DNA from: Cellulomonas taurus
GTDB taxonomy: Bacteria > Actinomycetota > Actinomycetes > Actinomycetales > Cellulomonadaceae
Reading direction: 5' to 3'
Assembly: GCF_012931845.1 (NCBI RefSeq)
Contig: NZ_CP051884.1
Coordinates: 2,914,001 to 2,978,000, forward strand
DNA: 64,000 nt
Shown: piece by piece, positions 34,138-43,972 of the stretch
Layout of the letters: every line of letters begins with the position of its first letter
Numbering within the stretch: the first letter of the stretch is position 1
Program-made: the position numbers and the translations under genes
The notes under the pieces: model-generated
Databases searched by the model: none
Told to the model about the DNA's origin: nothing
What the model saw: only the letters and a program-made list of their open reading frames with translations

Positions 34138-35397
34138 ATGGACCGCCCCCGCCTCCAGATCACCGCCGCCGCCCCCGACCCGGCGCTGCTGGATCTGCCC
34201 TGGCACATCCCGCTCGCCGAGTGGCCCGCCGATCAGCTCGCCGCCCTCCCCCGCGGCATCTCCCGGCACACGGTGCGGTTCGCCCGGCTGTCCGGCCGGG
34301 TGATCGCGATCAAGGAGATCGGCGAGACGGTGGCGTACCGGGAGTACGAGCTGTTGCGTCAGCTCAGCCGCCTGGACGTGCCCAGTGTCGAGCCGGTGGC
34401 GGTCATCTCCGGTCGCACCGATCCGGACGGTGAGCCGCTGGAGCCGGTGCTGATCACCCAGCACCTGCGGTTCTCCCTGCCGTACCGCTCCCTGTTCAGC
34501 CAGTCGCTGCGCCCGGACACCGCGACCCGGTTGATCGACGCCCTCGCCGTGCTGCTGGTCCGGCTGCACCTGGTCGGGTTCTACTGGGGCGACGTCTCGC
34601 TGTCGAACACCCTGTTCCGGCGGGACGCCGAGACCTTCGCCGCCTACCTGGTCGACGCCGAGACCGGCGACCTCCACGACAGCCTGACCGACGGCCAACG
34701 GGGCTACGACCTGGAGGTGGCCCGGGTCAACATCATCGGCGAGCTGATGGACCTGCAGGCGGGCGAGTTCCTGGAGGACGAGGTCGACGCGGTGGCGATC
34801 GGCGACGCCCTGGCCGAGCGCTACCAGGAGCTGTGGGGTGCGCTCACCGAGGCAGAGTCCTTCCAGTCCGGTGACCGCTGGCGGGTGCAGGCCCGGATCG
34901 ACCGGCTGAACGACCTCGGCTTCGACGTCGGCGAGCTGGACATCACCACCGACCTGGACGGCACCACCGTGCGGATCCAGCCCAAGGTGGTCGACGCCGG
35001 ACACCACTCGCGCCGCCTGATGCGCCTGACCGGACTCGACGTGCAGGAGAACCAGGCCCGTCGGCTGCTCAACGACCTGGACGGCTACGCCGCCGCCACC
35101 GACCGGCAGAACGACGACGAGAACTTCGTCGCCCACGATTGGTTGAACGGCGTCTTCGAGCCCGCCGTCCGGGCTGTGCCCCGCGAGCTGCGACCGAAGC
35201 TGGAGCCGGCGCAGATCTACCACGAGCTGTTGGACCACCGCTGGTTCCTGTCCGAGCAGCAGGGCCGGGACGTGCCGATGCCGGAGGCGGTGAAGTCCTA
35301 CGTGAAGAACATCCTGCCCACCCGGCCGGACGAGGAGGCGATCCTCGGGGTGTCGGCGGCGGACCTGCGGGAGGACGCGGACCCGCTGATCGGGTGA
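34138..35397 (+). CDS. DUF4032-type kinase-like protein
   Basis: About 419 aa from ATG 34138 (GGGAGA upstream); ATG 34120 in frame is an alternative. The N-terminal half resembles a lipopolysaccharide kinase/RIO-like fold: IAIKEI (ATP-Lys-like), RLHLVGFYWGDVSLSNTLF (catalytic-loop-like Asp) and YLVDAETGD (metal Asp-like). The C-terminal half (about 190-419) matches the actinobacterial DUF4032 pattern (PTRPDEEAILGVS). No transmembrane segment. Substrate unknown. It sits alone behind a terminator. Confidence 0.75.
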   Translation: MDRPRLQITAAAPDPALLDLPWHIPLAEWPADQLAALPRGISRHTVRFARLSGRVIAIKEIGETVAYREYELLRQLSRLDVPSVEPVAVISGRTDPDGEPLEPVLITQHLRFSLPYRSLFSQSLRPDTATRLIDALAVLLVRLHLVGFYWGDVSLSNTLFRRDAETFAAYLVDAETGDLHDSLTDGQRGYDLEVARVNIIGELMDLQAGEFLEDEVDAVAIGDALAERYQELWGALTEAESFQSGDRWRVQARIDRLNDLGFDVGELDITTDLDGTTVRIQPKVVDAGHHSRRLMRLTGLDVQENQARRLLNDLDGYAAATDRQNDDENFVAHDWLNGVFEPAVRAVPRELRPKLEPAQIYHELLDHRWFLSEQQGRDVPMPEAVKSYVKNILPTRPDEEAILGVSAADLREDADPLIG

Positions 35398-35497
35398 GCG
35401 GGGGCGTTCGCCCCGGAGATGCGCCGTCGCCGGTGAGTGTCGCCCGCCGTTGGGGGGCCCGAATCTCCTGAGTGGCAGTCGCAGATTTCCCCGTTCA

Positions 35498-35533
35498 GCA
35501 CGGGTAGGTAGTGGCGCGTCCACCTACCCGTGC
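35498..35533 (+). terminator. Perfect 12-bp hairpin
   Basis: GCACGGGTAGGT (35498-35509) pairs perfectly with ACCTACCCGTGC (35522-35533), followed by TTTC. It lies 100 bp after the DUF4032-type gene and 108 bp before the surface-protein gene. It may terminate the former or act in the leader of the latter. Confidence 0.5.
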
Positions 35534-35641
35534 TTTCACGGCACCTAGTCGGGGCGCTCGGGGTGGATCGTCGACGGTTGCTGGGACGCCGAGATCGCGT
35601 CCGCAGCCGCTCACCACCCCCGACAGCCCTGGAGAACCCTC

Positions 35642-36556
35642 GTGGACTGCCTCGCACTCACCGGCAGCAGCCCGGCGCCCCTGCTCATCATCGCCTGCAC
35701 CATGATCGCCGCCGCCATCCTGCTGCTGTTCGTGGCCCGCCGTGGACGTCGCTCCGGTCGGGCCGGCATCGCCTTGTCGACAGTGCTGGCATTGGTGCTG
35801 GGAACCGGTGTCGCTCTGCTCGGCACGCCGACCGCACAGGCAGCGTCCGCCGACGCATGCGCTTCCCGCGGGACCCACGCGTCAGCGGCATCGGGCGGCC
35901 GTGGCCCGGCCCCGGCAACGACCGCGGATCCGACCCCCGCCCCGGACTCCGATCCGGCACCCGACCCGACTCCGGTACCGGACCCGACGCCGACACCCGA
36001 CCCGACACCCGCCCCGGACCCGACGCCGACACCCGACCCGACACCCGCCCCGGACCCGACCCCGACACCTGAGCCGAGCCCGGAGCCGGTGGCGCCGGTC
36101 TACTCCGTCGCCTTCCCCGTGCAGAACATCCCCTCCCCGCCCGGGGGGCAGCCCGTGCAGGACTACAGCCAGCGGTACCGGGTCGTGGTCGCCCACACCG
36201 ACGGGGACGAGGCGAGCGATCCGATCGTGCTCCGGATCGCGGACCAGCCCGACGGCTACTGGACGGCGGTCGGCCTGGTGAACGAGGACGGCAGCGATGC
36301 CGCCGACGTCACCGTCACCCGGGCGGACGGTGTCACGTCGTTCACGATCGCCGATCCCCCGACCGCCGACGCGCCGCGCACGTTCCTGATCGAGGTCCGG
36401 TACGACAGCACCACGTGGGACTCGACCATGTACGAGCAGCCGGACGAGAGCTGGATGGGCGTCCTGCGGCCGGAGAGTTCGCTCACGGCGGTGCTCGGCG
36501 ACTCCACCGCCGTTCTGACGATCCCCGGGTACCTGATGATCTACCCGGCGCCGTGA
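35642..36556 (+). CDS. PT-repeat surface protein with N-terminal LALTG motif
   Basis: 304 aa from GTG 35642 with GGAGAA upstream. Residues 4-8 are LALTG, followed by a hydrophobic helix (about 13-32) and ARRGRR, which looks like a class E sortase sorting signal placed at the wrong end. A second hydrophobic segment (about 41-61) ends in TAQA-AS like a signal peptidase site. A Pro/Thr/Asp repeat (about 93-146, DPTPTPDPTPAP units) forms a rigid spacer, then a beta-rich C-terminal domain of about 150 aa with no recognised family. No C-terminal anchor. Confidence 0.7.
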   Translation: MDCLALTGSSPAPLLIIACTMIAAAILLLFVARRGRRSGRAGIALSTVLALVLGTGVALLGTPTAQAASADACASRGTHASAASGGRGPAPATTADPTPAPDSDPAPDPTPVPDPTPTPDPTPAPDPTPTPDPTPAPDPTPTPEPSPEPVAPVYSVAFPVQNIPSPPGGQPVQDYSQRYRVVVAHTDGDEASDPIVLRIADQPDGYWTAVGLVNEDGSDAADVTVTRADGVTSFTIADPPTADAPRTFLIEVRYDSTTWDSTMYEQPDESWMGVLRPESSLTAVLGDSTAVLTIPGYLMIYPAP

Positions 36557-36698
36557 CCGGCGTCATGCGGCGCACCTGACCCTGTCCCCCGATGCCTCGG
36601 TCCCGCATCGGTGAGCGCCGTACGGGCCGAGGTCGCGCCACGCTGACCGTCCCCACGCTGGACCGTCCTGAACTCCCCCCGCAGACGGGCCGACGCCC

Positions 36699-37493
36699 TC
36701 AGCGCCGCAGCAGCCGCTCACTGCCGGACCAGAGCGCCTCGACCAGGGCCGGGTCCGCCGCCTTCCGGGCGGTGCGGCCCGGCCGGTGGTCGCTGCCGTA
36801 GTACTCCCCCGACTGCCAGGCGTCGGAGCGGATGAAGAACTCCAACGTCGACCCGCCCGCCTCCGGAGTGATCAACGACCGGTTCAGCACCGTGGTGTAG
36901 AGCCACCGCAGCGGGCTGGTGGTGTCGGAGGCGAAGCTGGTCGCGACATTGCCGGGGTGGAAGGCGACCGACCGGATGCCCCGGGCGTGCAGTCCCTTGG
37001 TGAACAGGATGTTCGCCAGCTTGGCATTGCCGTACGCCCGCTCGGGCCGGTAGCGGCGGGAGGTGTCCAGGTCGTCCACCCGGAAGCTGCTGAACAGCCG
37101 GGCGGCGACGCTGGAGGTGTTCACCACGGCGGTGTCGGGGGTGAACAGCGGCCGGAGCAGGTCGGTGAGCAGGAAGGCGGCCAGGTGGTTCACCTGGAAG
37201 GTCAGCTCCACCCCGTCGACGGTGATCGTCGGGCCGGAGAACAGCCCACCGGCATTGTTCGCCAGCACGTCGATCCGGTCGTAGCGGCCGGTGATCTCTG
37301 CCGCGAGGCCGCGCACCTGGTCCAACTGGGCGAAGTCGGCGACGAACACGCCGTCCGCCCCCACGCGCTCGGCCACCGCCCGGGTCTTCTCCGGGTTCCG
37401 GCCGACCAGGATCAGTCGGTGGTCGCCGGCCAGCCGCGCGGCAGCGGCCGCCCCGATGCCGTCGCTCGCTCCGGTGATCAGGACGGTGCGCAC
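36699..37493 (-). CDS. SDR oxidoreductase, retinol dehydrogenase-like
   Basis: 264 aa. ITGASDGIG (6-14) cofactor motif, NNAGG, catalytic Ser, and YGNAK as the Tyr-Lys pair. The C-terminal pattern (FHPGNVATSFASDT) is like the actinobacterial group annotated as retinol or protochlorophyllide-type reductases. The GTG start lies 5 nt after the rlmB stop, so it is probably cotranscribed with cysS-rlmB. Substrate unknown. Confidence 0.85.
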   Translation of the reverse strand: MRTVLITGASDGIGAAAAARLAGDHRLILVGRNPEKTRAVAERVGADGVFVADFAQLDQVRGLAAEITGRYDRIDVLANNAGGLFSGPTITVDGVELTFQVNHLAAFLLTDLLRPLFTPDTAVVNTSSVAARLFSSFRVDDLDTSRRYRPERAYGNAKLANILFTKGLHARGIRSVAFHPGNVATSFASDTTSPLRWLYTTVLNRSLITPEAGGSTLEFFIRSDAWQSGEYYGSDHRPGRTARKAADPALVEALWSGSERLLRR

Positions 37494-37498
37494 GCCGA

Positions 37499-38467
37499 TC
37501 AGCCCTGCCGCTGCCGGGCGACCTCGTACAGCGCGATGCCCCCGGCGACCCCGGCGTTCAGCGACTCGACGTCGGAGTCGATCGGGATGCCCGCGATCAC
37601 GTCGCAGTGCTCGCTGACCAGGCGGGACAGCCCCTTGCCCTCGGAGCCGATCACCAGCACCAGCGGGTCGGTGCTGTAGGGCATGTCGGCGACCGTGGTG
37701 CTGCCGCCACCGTCCAGGCCGACGATGAAGCAGCCCGCCTCGTGCAACCGCTCCAGGGCGCGCACCAGGTTGGTGGCCCGGGCGACCGGGACCCGGGCGG
37801 CGGCACCGGCGGAGACCTTCCAGGCGGAGGCGGTCATCCCGGCCGAGCGGCGTTCCGGCACCAGGACACCGTGCGCGCCGAAGGCCCCGGCCGACCGGAG
37901 CACGGCGCCGAGGTTACGGGGGTCGGTGACGCCGTCCAGCGCGACGATCAGCGGTGGGCGGTCGCTGGCGGCGGCGATGTCGAGCAGGTCCTCGACGTCG
38001 GAGTACTCGTAGGGCGGCACCTGGATCGCCACGCCCTGGTGCACGGCGCCGTCGGTCATCCGGTCCAGCTCGGGCTTGGTGACCTCGAGCAGCGGGTAGC
38101 CCTCGTCGGCGGCGGTGCGCAGGATCTCGCGGGTGCGGTCGTCGGCCTCCAACCGGGCGGCGATGTAGACGGTGGACACCGGGATCCCGGCGCGCATCGC
38201 CTCGACCACCGAGTTGCGCCCGGCGACCACCTCGGTGACGGCGCCCCGGCCCTTACCGCTCGGGGTGCGGCGGGTGGTGCCGCGCGAGGTGGTGGCGCGC
38301 TTCTCCGCCGCCGCCTTCTTCTTGTGCGCGGAGTGGTAGGTGCGGTCCTCGGCCTTGGGGGTCGGGCCCTTGCCCTCGAGTCCGCGACGGCGCTGCCCGC
38401 CGGACCCGACGGTGGCCTTCTTGCCGGTCTTGCGGGTGGCGCCACGGCGCTGGGAGTTGCCGGCCAT
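37499..38467 (-). CDS. rlmB: 23S rRNA (guanosine-2'-O-)-methyltransferase
   Basis: 322 aa SpoU/TrmH-type enzyme that methylates G2251 of 23S rRNA. A Lys/Arg-rich N-terminal extension of about 75 residues precedes the substrate-binding domain (VAGRNSVVEAMRAG). The knotted SAM-binding domain has ALDGVTDPRNLGAVLRSA, VIGSEGKGL and IPIDSDVESLNAGVA (motifs 1-3). Its ATG overlaps the cysS stop by one base. Confidence 0.95.
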   Translation of the reverse strand: MAGNSQRRGATRKTGKKATVGSGGQRRRGLEGKGPTPKAEDRTYHSAHKKKAAAEKRATTSRGTTRRTPSGKGRGAVTEVVAGRNSVVEAMRAGIPVSTVYIAARLEADDRTREILRTAADEGYPLLEVTKPELDRMTDGAVHQGVAIQVPPYEYSDVEDLLDIAAASDRPPLIVALDGVTDPRNLGAVLRSAGAFGAHGVLVPERRSAGMTASAWKVSAGAAARVPVARATNLVRALERLHEAGCFIVGLDGGGSTTVADMPYSTDPLVLVIGSEGKGLSRLVSEHCDVIAGIPIDSDVESLNAGVAGGIALYEVARQRQG

Positions 38468-39897
38468 CAGATGTCCTCGTCAGTCACGTTGCGGGCGGCG
38501 AGCGACCAGCGCGCGCCGGTGGGGGAGTCTTCGACCGCGATACCCGCGGCGGTGAGCCGGTCGCGGATCGCGTCGGCGGTGGCCCAGTCCTTGGCGGCCC
38601 GGGCGGCGGTGCGGGCGTCGAGTTCGGCGCGCACCAGGGAGTCCAGGGCGGTGGCGGTGCGGTCGTCGCCGGTGGCGGCGCCCCACTGCTCGCCCGCCGG
38701 GTCGAGGCCCAGCACGTCCAGCATGGCGCGCACGGCGGCCAGCTCGGTGCGGGTGCTCGGGTCGTCACCCGCGGCCAGGGCGGTGTTCCCGGCCCGCAGG
38801 TGCTCGTGCACGACCGCGAGCGCGGCGGGCACGTTGAGGTCGTCGTCCAGCGCCGCGGCGAAGTCGGCCGGGATCTCGGCCTGCGCCGGGTCCACCTCCC
38901 CCACCCGCTCGGTCGCCCGGGTGACGAAGCCCGCCAGCCGGTCCCAGGTGGCCTCGGACTCGGCCAGGGTGTCCGCCGTCCACTCCAGCATCGACCGGTA
39001 CTGCACGGCGGTCAGGGCATAGCGGAGCACCGCGGGACGGACGGTCTCCAGCAGGGTGCTGACCAGCAACCCGTTGCCGAGCGACTTGCTCATCTTCGCG
39101 CCGGACTGGGTGACCCAGCCGTTGTGCAGCCAGTACCGGGCGAAGCCGTACCCGGCGGCGCGGGACTGGGCCTGCTCGTTCTCGTGATGGGGGAACCGCA
39201 GGTCGAGTCCGCCGCCGTGGATGTCGAAGGTGTCCCCGAGGTACCGGTGCGCCATCGCGGAGCACTCCAGGTGCCACCCGGGGCGGCCGCGGCCGAAGGG
39301 GGTGTCCCAGGAGGCGGTCTCCGGCTCACCCGGCTTGGCGGCCTTCCACAGCGCAAAGTCGTGCGGGTCCTTCTTGTCGGTGGCCTCCGCGGCGCTGTCC
39401 GCCACCATGTCGTCCACCCGCTGGCTGGTCAGCTCGCCGTAGGACGACCAGGAGCGCACGTCGAAGTACACGTCACCCGGGCCGGCGGTGTAGGCGTGCC
39501 CGCGCTCGATCAGCCGCTGCATCAGCTCGACCATCGCCGGGACGTGTCCGGTGGCCCGCGGCTCGTAGGTCGGCGGCAGCACGCCCAGGGCGTCGTAGGC
39601 GGAGGTGAAGGCCCGCTCGTTGGCCATCGCCCACGCCCACCACTGCTCACCGGCCTCGGCGGAGCGGTGGAGGATCTTGTCGTCGATGTCCGTGACGTTG
39701 CGGACCATGGTGACCCGGTACCCGGTGCGGCGCAGCCAGCGGACCAGGACGTCGAAGGCCACCACCGAGCGGACGTGCCCGATGTGCGGCGGGGCCTGGA
39801 CGGTGGCACCACAGAGGTAGATGCCGACCTGACCCGGGACGACGGGGACGAAGTCACGCACCTCACGGGTGGCGGTGTCGAACAGGCGCAGGCTCAC
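38467..39897 (-). CDS. cysS: Cysteinyl-tRNA synthetase
   Basis: 476 aa class I synthetase. HIGH-type HIGHVRS (about 38-44), zinc ligands including Cys29 (YLCGATV) and [10 protein letters not shown] with HHENE, and KMSKSLGN. Start GTG 39897. Usually cysS follows ispF; here two unrelated genes separate them. Forms an operon with rlmB and the SDR. Confidence 0.96.
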   Translation of the reverse strand: MSLRLFDTATREVRDFVPVVPGQVGIYLCGATVQAPPHIGHVRSVVAFDVLVRWLRRTGYRVTMVRNVTDIDDKILHRSAEAGEQWWAWAMANERAFTSAYDALGVLPPTYEPRATGHVPAMVELMQRLIERGHAYTAGPGDVYFDVRSWSSYGELTSQRVDDMVADSAAEATDKKDPHDFALWKAAKPGEPETASWDTPFGRGRPGWHLECSAMAHRYLGDTFDIHGGGLDLRFPHHENEQAQSRAAGYGFARYWLHNGWVTQSGAKMSKSLGNGLLVSTLLETVRPAVLRYALTAVQYRSMLEWTADTLAESEATWDRLAGFVTRATERVGEVDPAQAEIPADFAAALDDDLNVPAALAVVHEHLRAGNTALAAGDDPSTRTELAAVRAMLDVLGLDPAGEQWGAATGDDRTATALDSLVRAELDARTAARAAKDWATADAIRDRLTAAGIAVEDSPTGARWSLAARNVTDEDI

Positions 39898-39917
39898 CGC
39901 ACCAGGCTACCGGCCAG

Positions 39918-40829
39918 TCACTTCCCGCGGACACTGCCCGTGACGGCAGCCGCCTCGGCCCGCAGATCCGCCAGCACCAGCTGCACCACGCGCCGGGCAG
40001 CACGCTCGGGGGTCATCAGCACATCGGTCCGTCGCGCGGCATCGACCCCGGCCAGCGGCACCAACCGCACCCCCGGCCGGGCACCGGCGGTGTAGCGGGG
40101 CAGCAGGCTGATCCCGTGCCCGGCAGCGACCAGCGCCTCGACCACCCCGAAGTCGTTGAACCGCTGCACGACCCGGGGCGGCGCACCGGCCACCGCCGCC
40201 ACCCGGTCCAGCACCCGGGCGACCGGGAAGCCCTCCCGCACCGCGATCCACGGTTCGCCGACCAGATCCGCCGGCGTGAGGTCGGCGCGCTCCGCCAGCG
40301 GGTGACCCTTGGGCAGTGCGACATCCAACGGTTCGCGCAGCAGCGTGGCGACGCGGAGTCCGGTCGGCCAGTCGTCGCCGGTGTCCGGTCGGTGCGCCAC
40401 CACCAGGTCGTGGTCGGCGGTCAGGCTCGGGAAGTCGTGTTGCGCGACGTCGTGGTCGCCGAGTTCGATCGTGACGCCCTCGTGCGCGGCCACCCGGTGC
40501 AGCAGACCGGGTGCCAGCAAGGCGGCGGCAGATTGGAAGAACGCCACCCGGACCCGGCCGGTGGGTGAACCGCGGAACGCCTGCACGGCGCCCCGGGCCT
40601 GTTCCAGGGCGACCGCCACGCCGACGGCCGCATCCGCCAGGGCGTGTCCGGCCTCGGTGAGTCGGATGCCCCGCCCCACGCGCTCGACCAGGGGCGTCCC
40701 CGCCTGGTCGGTGAGCTGGCGCAGGTGCTGGGACACCGCGGACGGGGTGAGGTGCAGCCGGGCCGCGGCCGCCGTGACTCCCCCGGCCTCCCGGACCGCG
40801 CGCAGCGTGGCGAGGTGATGGCTGTCCAT
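39918..40829 (-). CDS. LysR-family transcriptional regulator
   Basis: 303 aa. N-terminal winged helix (LATLRAVREAGGVTAAAARLHLTPSAVSQHLRQL) and a C-terminal LysR substrate domain (about 90-295). It is divergent from the EamA transporter with about 50 bp between starts, a common regulator-target layout. A near-perfect dyad covers its own start codon. Likely a neighbour-specific regulator of the exporter. Confidence 0.9.
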   Translation of the reverse strand: MDSHHLATLRAVREAGGVTAAAARLHLTPSAVSQHLRQLTDQAGTPLVERVGRGIRLTEAGHALADAAVGVAVALEQARGAVQAFRGSPTGRVRVAFFQSAAALLAPGLLHRVAAHEGVTIELGDHDVAQHDFPSLTADHDLVVAHRPDTGDDWPTGLRVATLLREPLDVALPKGHPLAERADLTPADLVGEPWIAVREGFPVARVLDRVAAVAGAPPRVVQRFNDFGVVEALVAAGHGISLLPRYTAGARPGVRLVPLAGVDAARRTDVLMTPERAARRVVQLVLADLRAEAAAVTGSVRGK

Positions 40830-40849
40830 GTAGCGACGCTACACGGACA
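40823..40849. promoter_or_regulatory. 27-bp near-perfect dyad at lysR/eamA
   Basis: TGTCC...GGACA flanks with an inner GTAGCG-A-CGCTAC. Of 13 paired positions one mismatches. It overlaps the lysR ATG and lies 32 bp before the eamA ATG. LysR proteins bind such interrupted dyads and often autorepress. Confidence 0.6.
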
Positions 40850-40880
40850 GTGCTAGATCTTTCGCTGGTGCTGGACGGTC

Positions 40881-42065
40881 ATGGCCGGTCACCCTGATCC
40901 CGTGCCGACCCGTGACCGCCTCCTCGCCCTGATCGTGGTGCTGTGCTGGGGACTGAACTTCCCGGCGATCCACCTGTCCCTGGAGCAGTTCCCGCCCTTC
41001 TTCCTCGTCGCCCTGCGGTTCGCGCTGCTCGCGATCCCGACCGTGCTGTTCGTCCCGCGCCCCCAGGTGCCGTGGCGCTGGCTGCTCGGCTACGGCCTCG
41101 GCTTCGGTGTGCTGCAGTTCGCCTTCCTGTACCTGGCGATGGACACCGGGATGCCGACCGGCCTGGCATCGCTGGTGCTGCAGTCCTCGGCGCCGTTCAC
41201 CGTCCTCATCGCCGGGGTGTGGCTGCGGGAACGGATCACCGGTCGGCAGGCACTCGGGATCGGGATCGCCGTCGCCGGGCTGGCCGGGATCGCCCTGGTG
41301 CGCGCGGGAGGCGGTGCGCAGGCGGGGGTGCTGCCGGTGCTGCTCACCCTGTGCGGTGGACTCGGCTGGGCCTTCGGCAACGTGTGCAGCCGTCAGGCCC
41401 GGACCACCGAACCGTTGCGCTTCATGCTCTGGATGTCCGTGGTGCCGCCGCTGCCGATGCTCGCGCTGTCCCTGCTGGTCGACGGCCCAGCGGCGATCGG
41501 GCGCTCGCTGACCACCCTGACCACCGGCACCGCCGTCTGGGCGCTGGTCGGGCTGGCGTTCACCGTGCTGATCGCCACCGTGGTCGGCTCCGGGATCTGG
41601 ACCTCGCTGCTCGCCCGGCATCCGTCGAGCGTGGTCGCCCCGTTCAGCCTGCTGGTCCCGGTGGTCGGTTTCGCGTCCAGCTGGTTGGCCTTCGACGAGC
41701 GCCCGGCGCCCGCGGAGCTGGTCCTCGGCGCGGTGATCATCGCCGGTGTGCTGATCGCCAGCGCGCCCGGCCGTGCAGCACGGGCGCTGCGCAGCCGGTC
41801 CCAGGACCCGGACAGCGCGCCCAGCCATGACCCACGCGTACGGGACAGCCGAACGCAGCACCCCGACAGCGCGCCCGGCGTCCCGACCGAGCCGGTGGCA
41901 GCGGACGACCCGCCGGCAGCGCACGAGCCCGAACCCGGCCAGCCCCGCGACACCCGCGCCCCTCAGCCGGTCGGCACCACCAGTGCGGTCGCCAGCGCCG
42001 CGATGCCCTCGCCGCGCCCGGTCAGTCCCAGTCCGTCCGTGGTGGTCGCCGACACCGCCACCTGA
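40881..42065 (+). CDS. EamA-family transporter with unusual C-terminal tail
   Basis: 394 aa. Ten transmembrane helices in two EamA repeats (about 13-145 and 150-295) as in DMT-superfamily exporters; the repeat feature WGLNFPAIH is near the start. After about residue 300 a hydrophilic Pro/Asp/Ser tail of about 95 residues runs on. Its last 34 residues are antisense to the 3' end of ispF (103-bp convergent overlap). The tail suggests loss of an earlier stop codon. Regulated presumably by the divergent LysR gene. Confidence 0.8.
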   Translation: MAGHPDPVPTRDRLLALIVVLCWGLNFPAIHLSLEQFPPFFLVALRFALLAIPTVLFVPRPQVPWRWLLGYGLGFGVLQFAFLYLAMDTGMPTGLASLVLQSSAPFTVLIAGVWLRERITGRQALGIGIAVAGLAGIALVRAGGGAQAGVLPVLLTLCGGLGWAFGNVCSRQARTTEPLRFMLWMSVVPPLPMLALSLLVDGPAAIGRSLTTLTTGTAVWALVGLAFTVLIATVVGSGIWTSLLARHPSSVVAPFSLLVPVVGFASSWLAFDERPAPAELVLGAVIIAGVLIASAPGRAARALRSRSQDPDSAPSHDPRVRDSRTQHPDSAPGVPTEPVAADDPPAAHEPEPGQPRDTRAPQPVGTTSAVASAAMPSPRPVSPSPSVVVADTAT

Positions 42066-42448
42066 GCCCCGGCGGCCGCCGACAGGGCGGCCTCCGCCTC
42101 GGCCCGGCGCGGTCCGATCCGAGGGCGGTTGCCGACCACCTGGACGACCACGTTGCCGACCTCGAACCCGGCGGCCCGGACCTGGCGTGCCGCCTCGGCC
42201 ACCAACTCGACCCCGGCCGCCCCCGCCCACTCCGGACGGTCCACCCCGAAGACCGCGCCCAGGTCGCCCAGCCCGGCGGCGGAGAGCAGCGCCTCGGCGG
42301 CGGCATGCGCGGCGACGTCGGCGTCCGAGTGCCCGGCCAACGGTCGTTCTCCCGGCCAGACCAGTCCGGCGAGCCGGAGGGCCGCCCCCGGCGCCGGGTC
42401 GGGGTCGTAGGCGTGCACGTCGACGCCCATCCCGATCCGGGGGATCAC
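41963..42448 (-). CDS. ispF: 2-C-methyl-D-erythritol 2,4-cyclodiphosphate synthase
   Basis: About 161 aa, MEP isoprenoid pathway. GMGVDVHAY holds metal ligands Asp and His; [23 protein letters not shown] and [16 protein letters not shown] are family blocks. Start GTG 42448, in a GTGA overlap with the ispD stop. Its 3' end is overlapped by the convergent eamA gene. Confidence 0.93.
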   Translation of the reverse strand: MIPRIGMGVDVHAYDPDPAPGAALRLAGLVWPGERPLAGHSDADVAAHAAAEALLSAAGLGDLGAVFGVDRPEWAGAAGVELVAEAARQVRAAGFEVGNVVVQVVGNRPRIGPRRAEAEAALSAAAGAQVAVSATTTDGLGLTGRGEGIAALATALVVPTG

Positions 42449-43131
42449 GACTCGGCTCCCAGCAGCAGCTCGGCCAGCGCCAGATCCCGCGCGGTGGTGA
42501 TCTTCATCGCCGACTCCTCCCCGGGCACCAGCCACACCGGCTCGCCCAGCAACTCGACCAGTCCCGCGTCGTCGGTGACCAGCCCGCCGTCGAGCCGGTG
42601 CGCGGCGTGCGCGGCGTCCAGCACGGTGCGATCGAATCCCTGCGGCGTCTGCACGGCGCGCAGCCCGGCACGCGGCACCGTCCCCCGGGCGGCCGTGGCA
42701 CCCTCCGCCCCCGGGTCGACGGCCGTGATCGTGTCGGTCACCGGCACCCCCGGCACCACCGCCCGATGTCCGGCCCGCACCGCTGCGACCACGCGACGGA
42801 TCAGCTCCGGCGAGGCGAGCGGCCGCGCCGCGTCGTGCACCAGCACCACGTCCGAGGAGTCCGGCACCCGGGCGAGCCCGGCCGCCACCGACTCCTGCCG
42901 GGTGGCACCACCCACGACCACGTCGGCCTCGGGCAGCAGGGCACGACAGATCGACTCGTGGCCGTCCGGAGCGGTGACCACCAGGTGGTCGATCACCCCG
43001 GACATGACGAGACGCCGCGCTGCGTGCTGCAGCAACGGCGTCTCGTGCAGTCGGACCAGCGCCTTCGGCTCGGGGTGCCCGAGTCGAAGACCGCTGCCGG
43101 CTGCGGTCAGGATCGCGGTGGTGTGGCCCAC
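42445..43131 (-). CDS. ispD: 2-C-methyl-D-erythritol 4-phosphate cytidylyltransferase
   Basis: 228 aa, MEP pathway. The CTP-binding [24 protein letters not shown] and [16 protein letters not shown] and [13 protein letters not shown] blocks are typical. Start GTG 43131, 4 nt after carD. Forms carD-ispD-ispF, a conserved actinobacterial operon. Confidence 0.95.
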   Translation of the reverse strand: MGHTTAILTAAGSGLRLGHPEPKALVRLHETPLLQHAARRLVMSGVIDHLVVTAPDGHESICRALLPEADVVVGGATRQESVAAGLARVPDSSDVVLVHDAARPLASPELIRRVVAAVRAGHRAVVPGVPVTDTITAVDPGAEGATAARGTVPRAGLRAVQTPQGFDRTVLDAAHAAHRLDGGLVTDDAGLVELLGEPVWLVPGEESAMKITTARDLALAELLLGAES

Positions 43132-43135
43132 CGGA

Positions 43136-43618
43136 TCAGGAGGCGAGGACCTCGTCCAGGATGGCCTCGGCCTTCTCCTCCTCGGTGTGCTCGGCGAGTG
43201 CGAGCTCCGAGACGAGGATCTGCCGGGCCTTGGCGAGCATCCGCTTCTCCCCGGCCGACAGGCCGCGGTCGGCGTCCCGGCGGGAGAGGTCGCGCACGAC
43301 CTCGGCCACCTTGATGACGTCGCCGGACGCCAGCTTCTCCAGGTTGGCCTTGTACCGACGCGACCAGTTGGTCGGCTCCTCGGTGTACGGCGCCCGCAGG
43401 ACCTCGAAGACCCGGTCCAGACCCTCCTGGCCGACGACGTCGCGCACGCCCACGAGGTCGACGTTCTCCGCCGGGACCTCGATGGTCAGATCGCCCTGGG
43501 CGACCTTCAGCTTGAGGTAGATCTTGTCCTCGCCGCGGATGGTCCTGGTCTTGATCTCCTCGATCAGCGCTGCCCCGTGGTGCGGGTAGACAACGGTCTC
43601 CCCAACAGTGAAAGTCAT
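43136..43618 (-). CDS. carD: CarD-family RNA polymerase-binding regulator
   Basis: 160 aa from ATG 43618. The N-terminal RNA polymerase interaction domain [18 protein letters not shown] and the C-terminal helical DNA-binding domain (about 65-160) are present. CarD stabilises open complexes, especially at rRNA promoters. Adjacent to ispD as in mycobacteria. A TAAGAT element at 43647-43652 on the minus strand may be its -10. Confidence 0.95.
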   Translation of the reverse strand: MTFTVGETVVYPHHGAALIEEIKTRTIRGEDKIYLKLKVAQGDLTIEVPAENVDLVGVRDVVGQEGLDRVFEVLRAPYTEEPTNWSRRYKANLEKLASGDVIKVAEVVRDLSRRDADRGLSAGEKRMLAKARQILVSELALAEHTEEEKAEAILDEVLAS

Positions 43619-43972
43619 TTGGAGGTGTCCCCTTTCGCGGATGCCCATCTTACCACGCGAAAACCGGCAGACTTCGTGAAGATTCTCGATGGTCACCAGC
43701 GTTTGCCCTGGTCAGAGCGATGACGGTTCCACGCCGTGCGCGACACGCGACCGAACCGGTGCGCGAACCGCGTCGGCGTGGCTAGAGTCCGATCGGGGCC
43801 GCCTCGTCCCGAGGAGGCCGACCCGCAACGTCCTGACCTGCGACGACGCAGCCACTCGCGACCCGGTGTGCCGCGCCGGGCGACCGGCGGATGCTGACGC
43901 CGGGTCACCTCGATCGCGTCCAGCGCCGTAGGCTCTCCGGAGCCGACGTCGAACCACTCCCAGGGAGCCACC
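43619..43972. other. Divergent intergenic region, 354 bp
   Basis: Holds the carD leader with a candidate -10 (TAAGAT, 43647-43652, minus strand) and, on the plus strand, TAGAGT at 43783-43788 as a weak -10 for the lipoprotein gene. No obvious small gene or RNA is visible in the rest. Confidence 0.4.

Noticed and set aside
35490..35540. c-di-GMP riboswitch
   Set aside because: GTAGGTAG recalls the class I aptamer, but the rest of the conserved core is absent and the stem is a simple perfect hairpin.
35930..36075. Tandem DNA repeat as a mobile or regulatory element
   Set aside because: It is the in-frame coding sequence of the Pro/Thr/Asp spacer of the surface protein.
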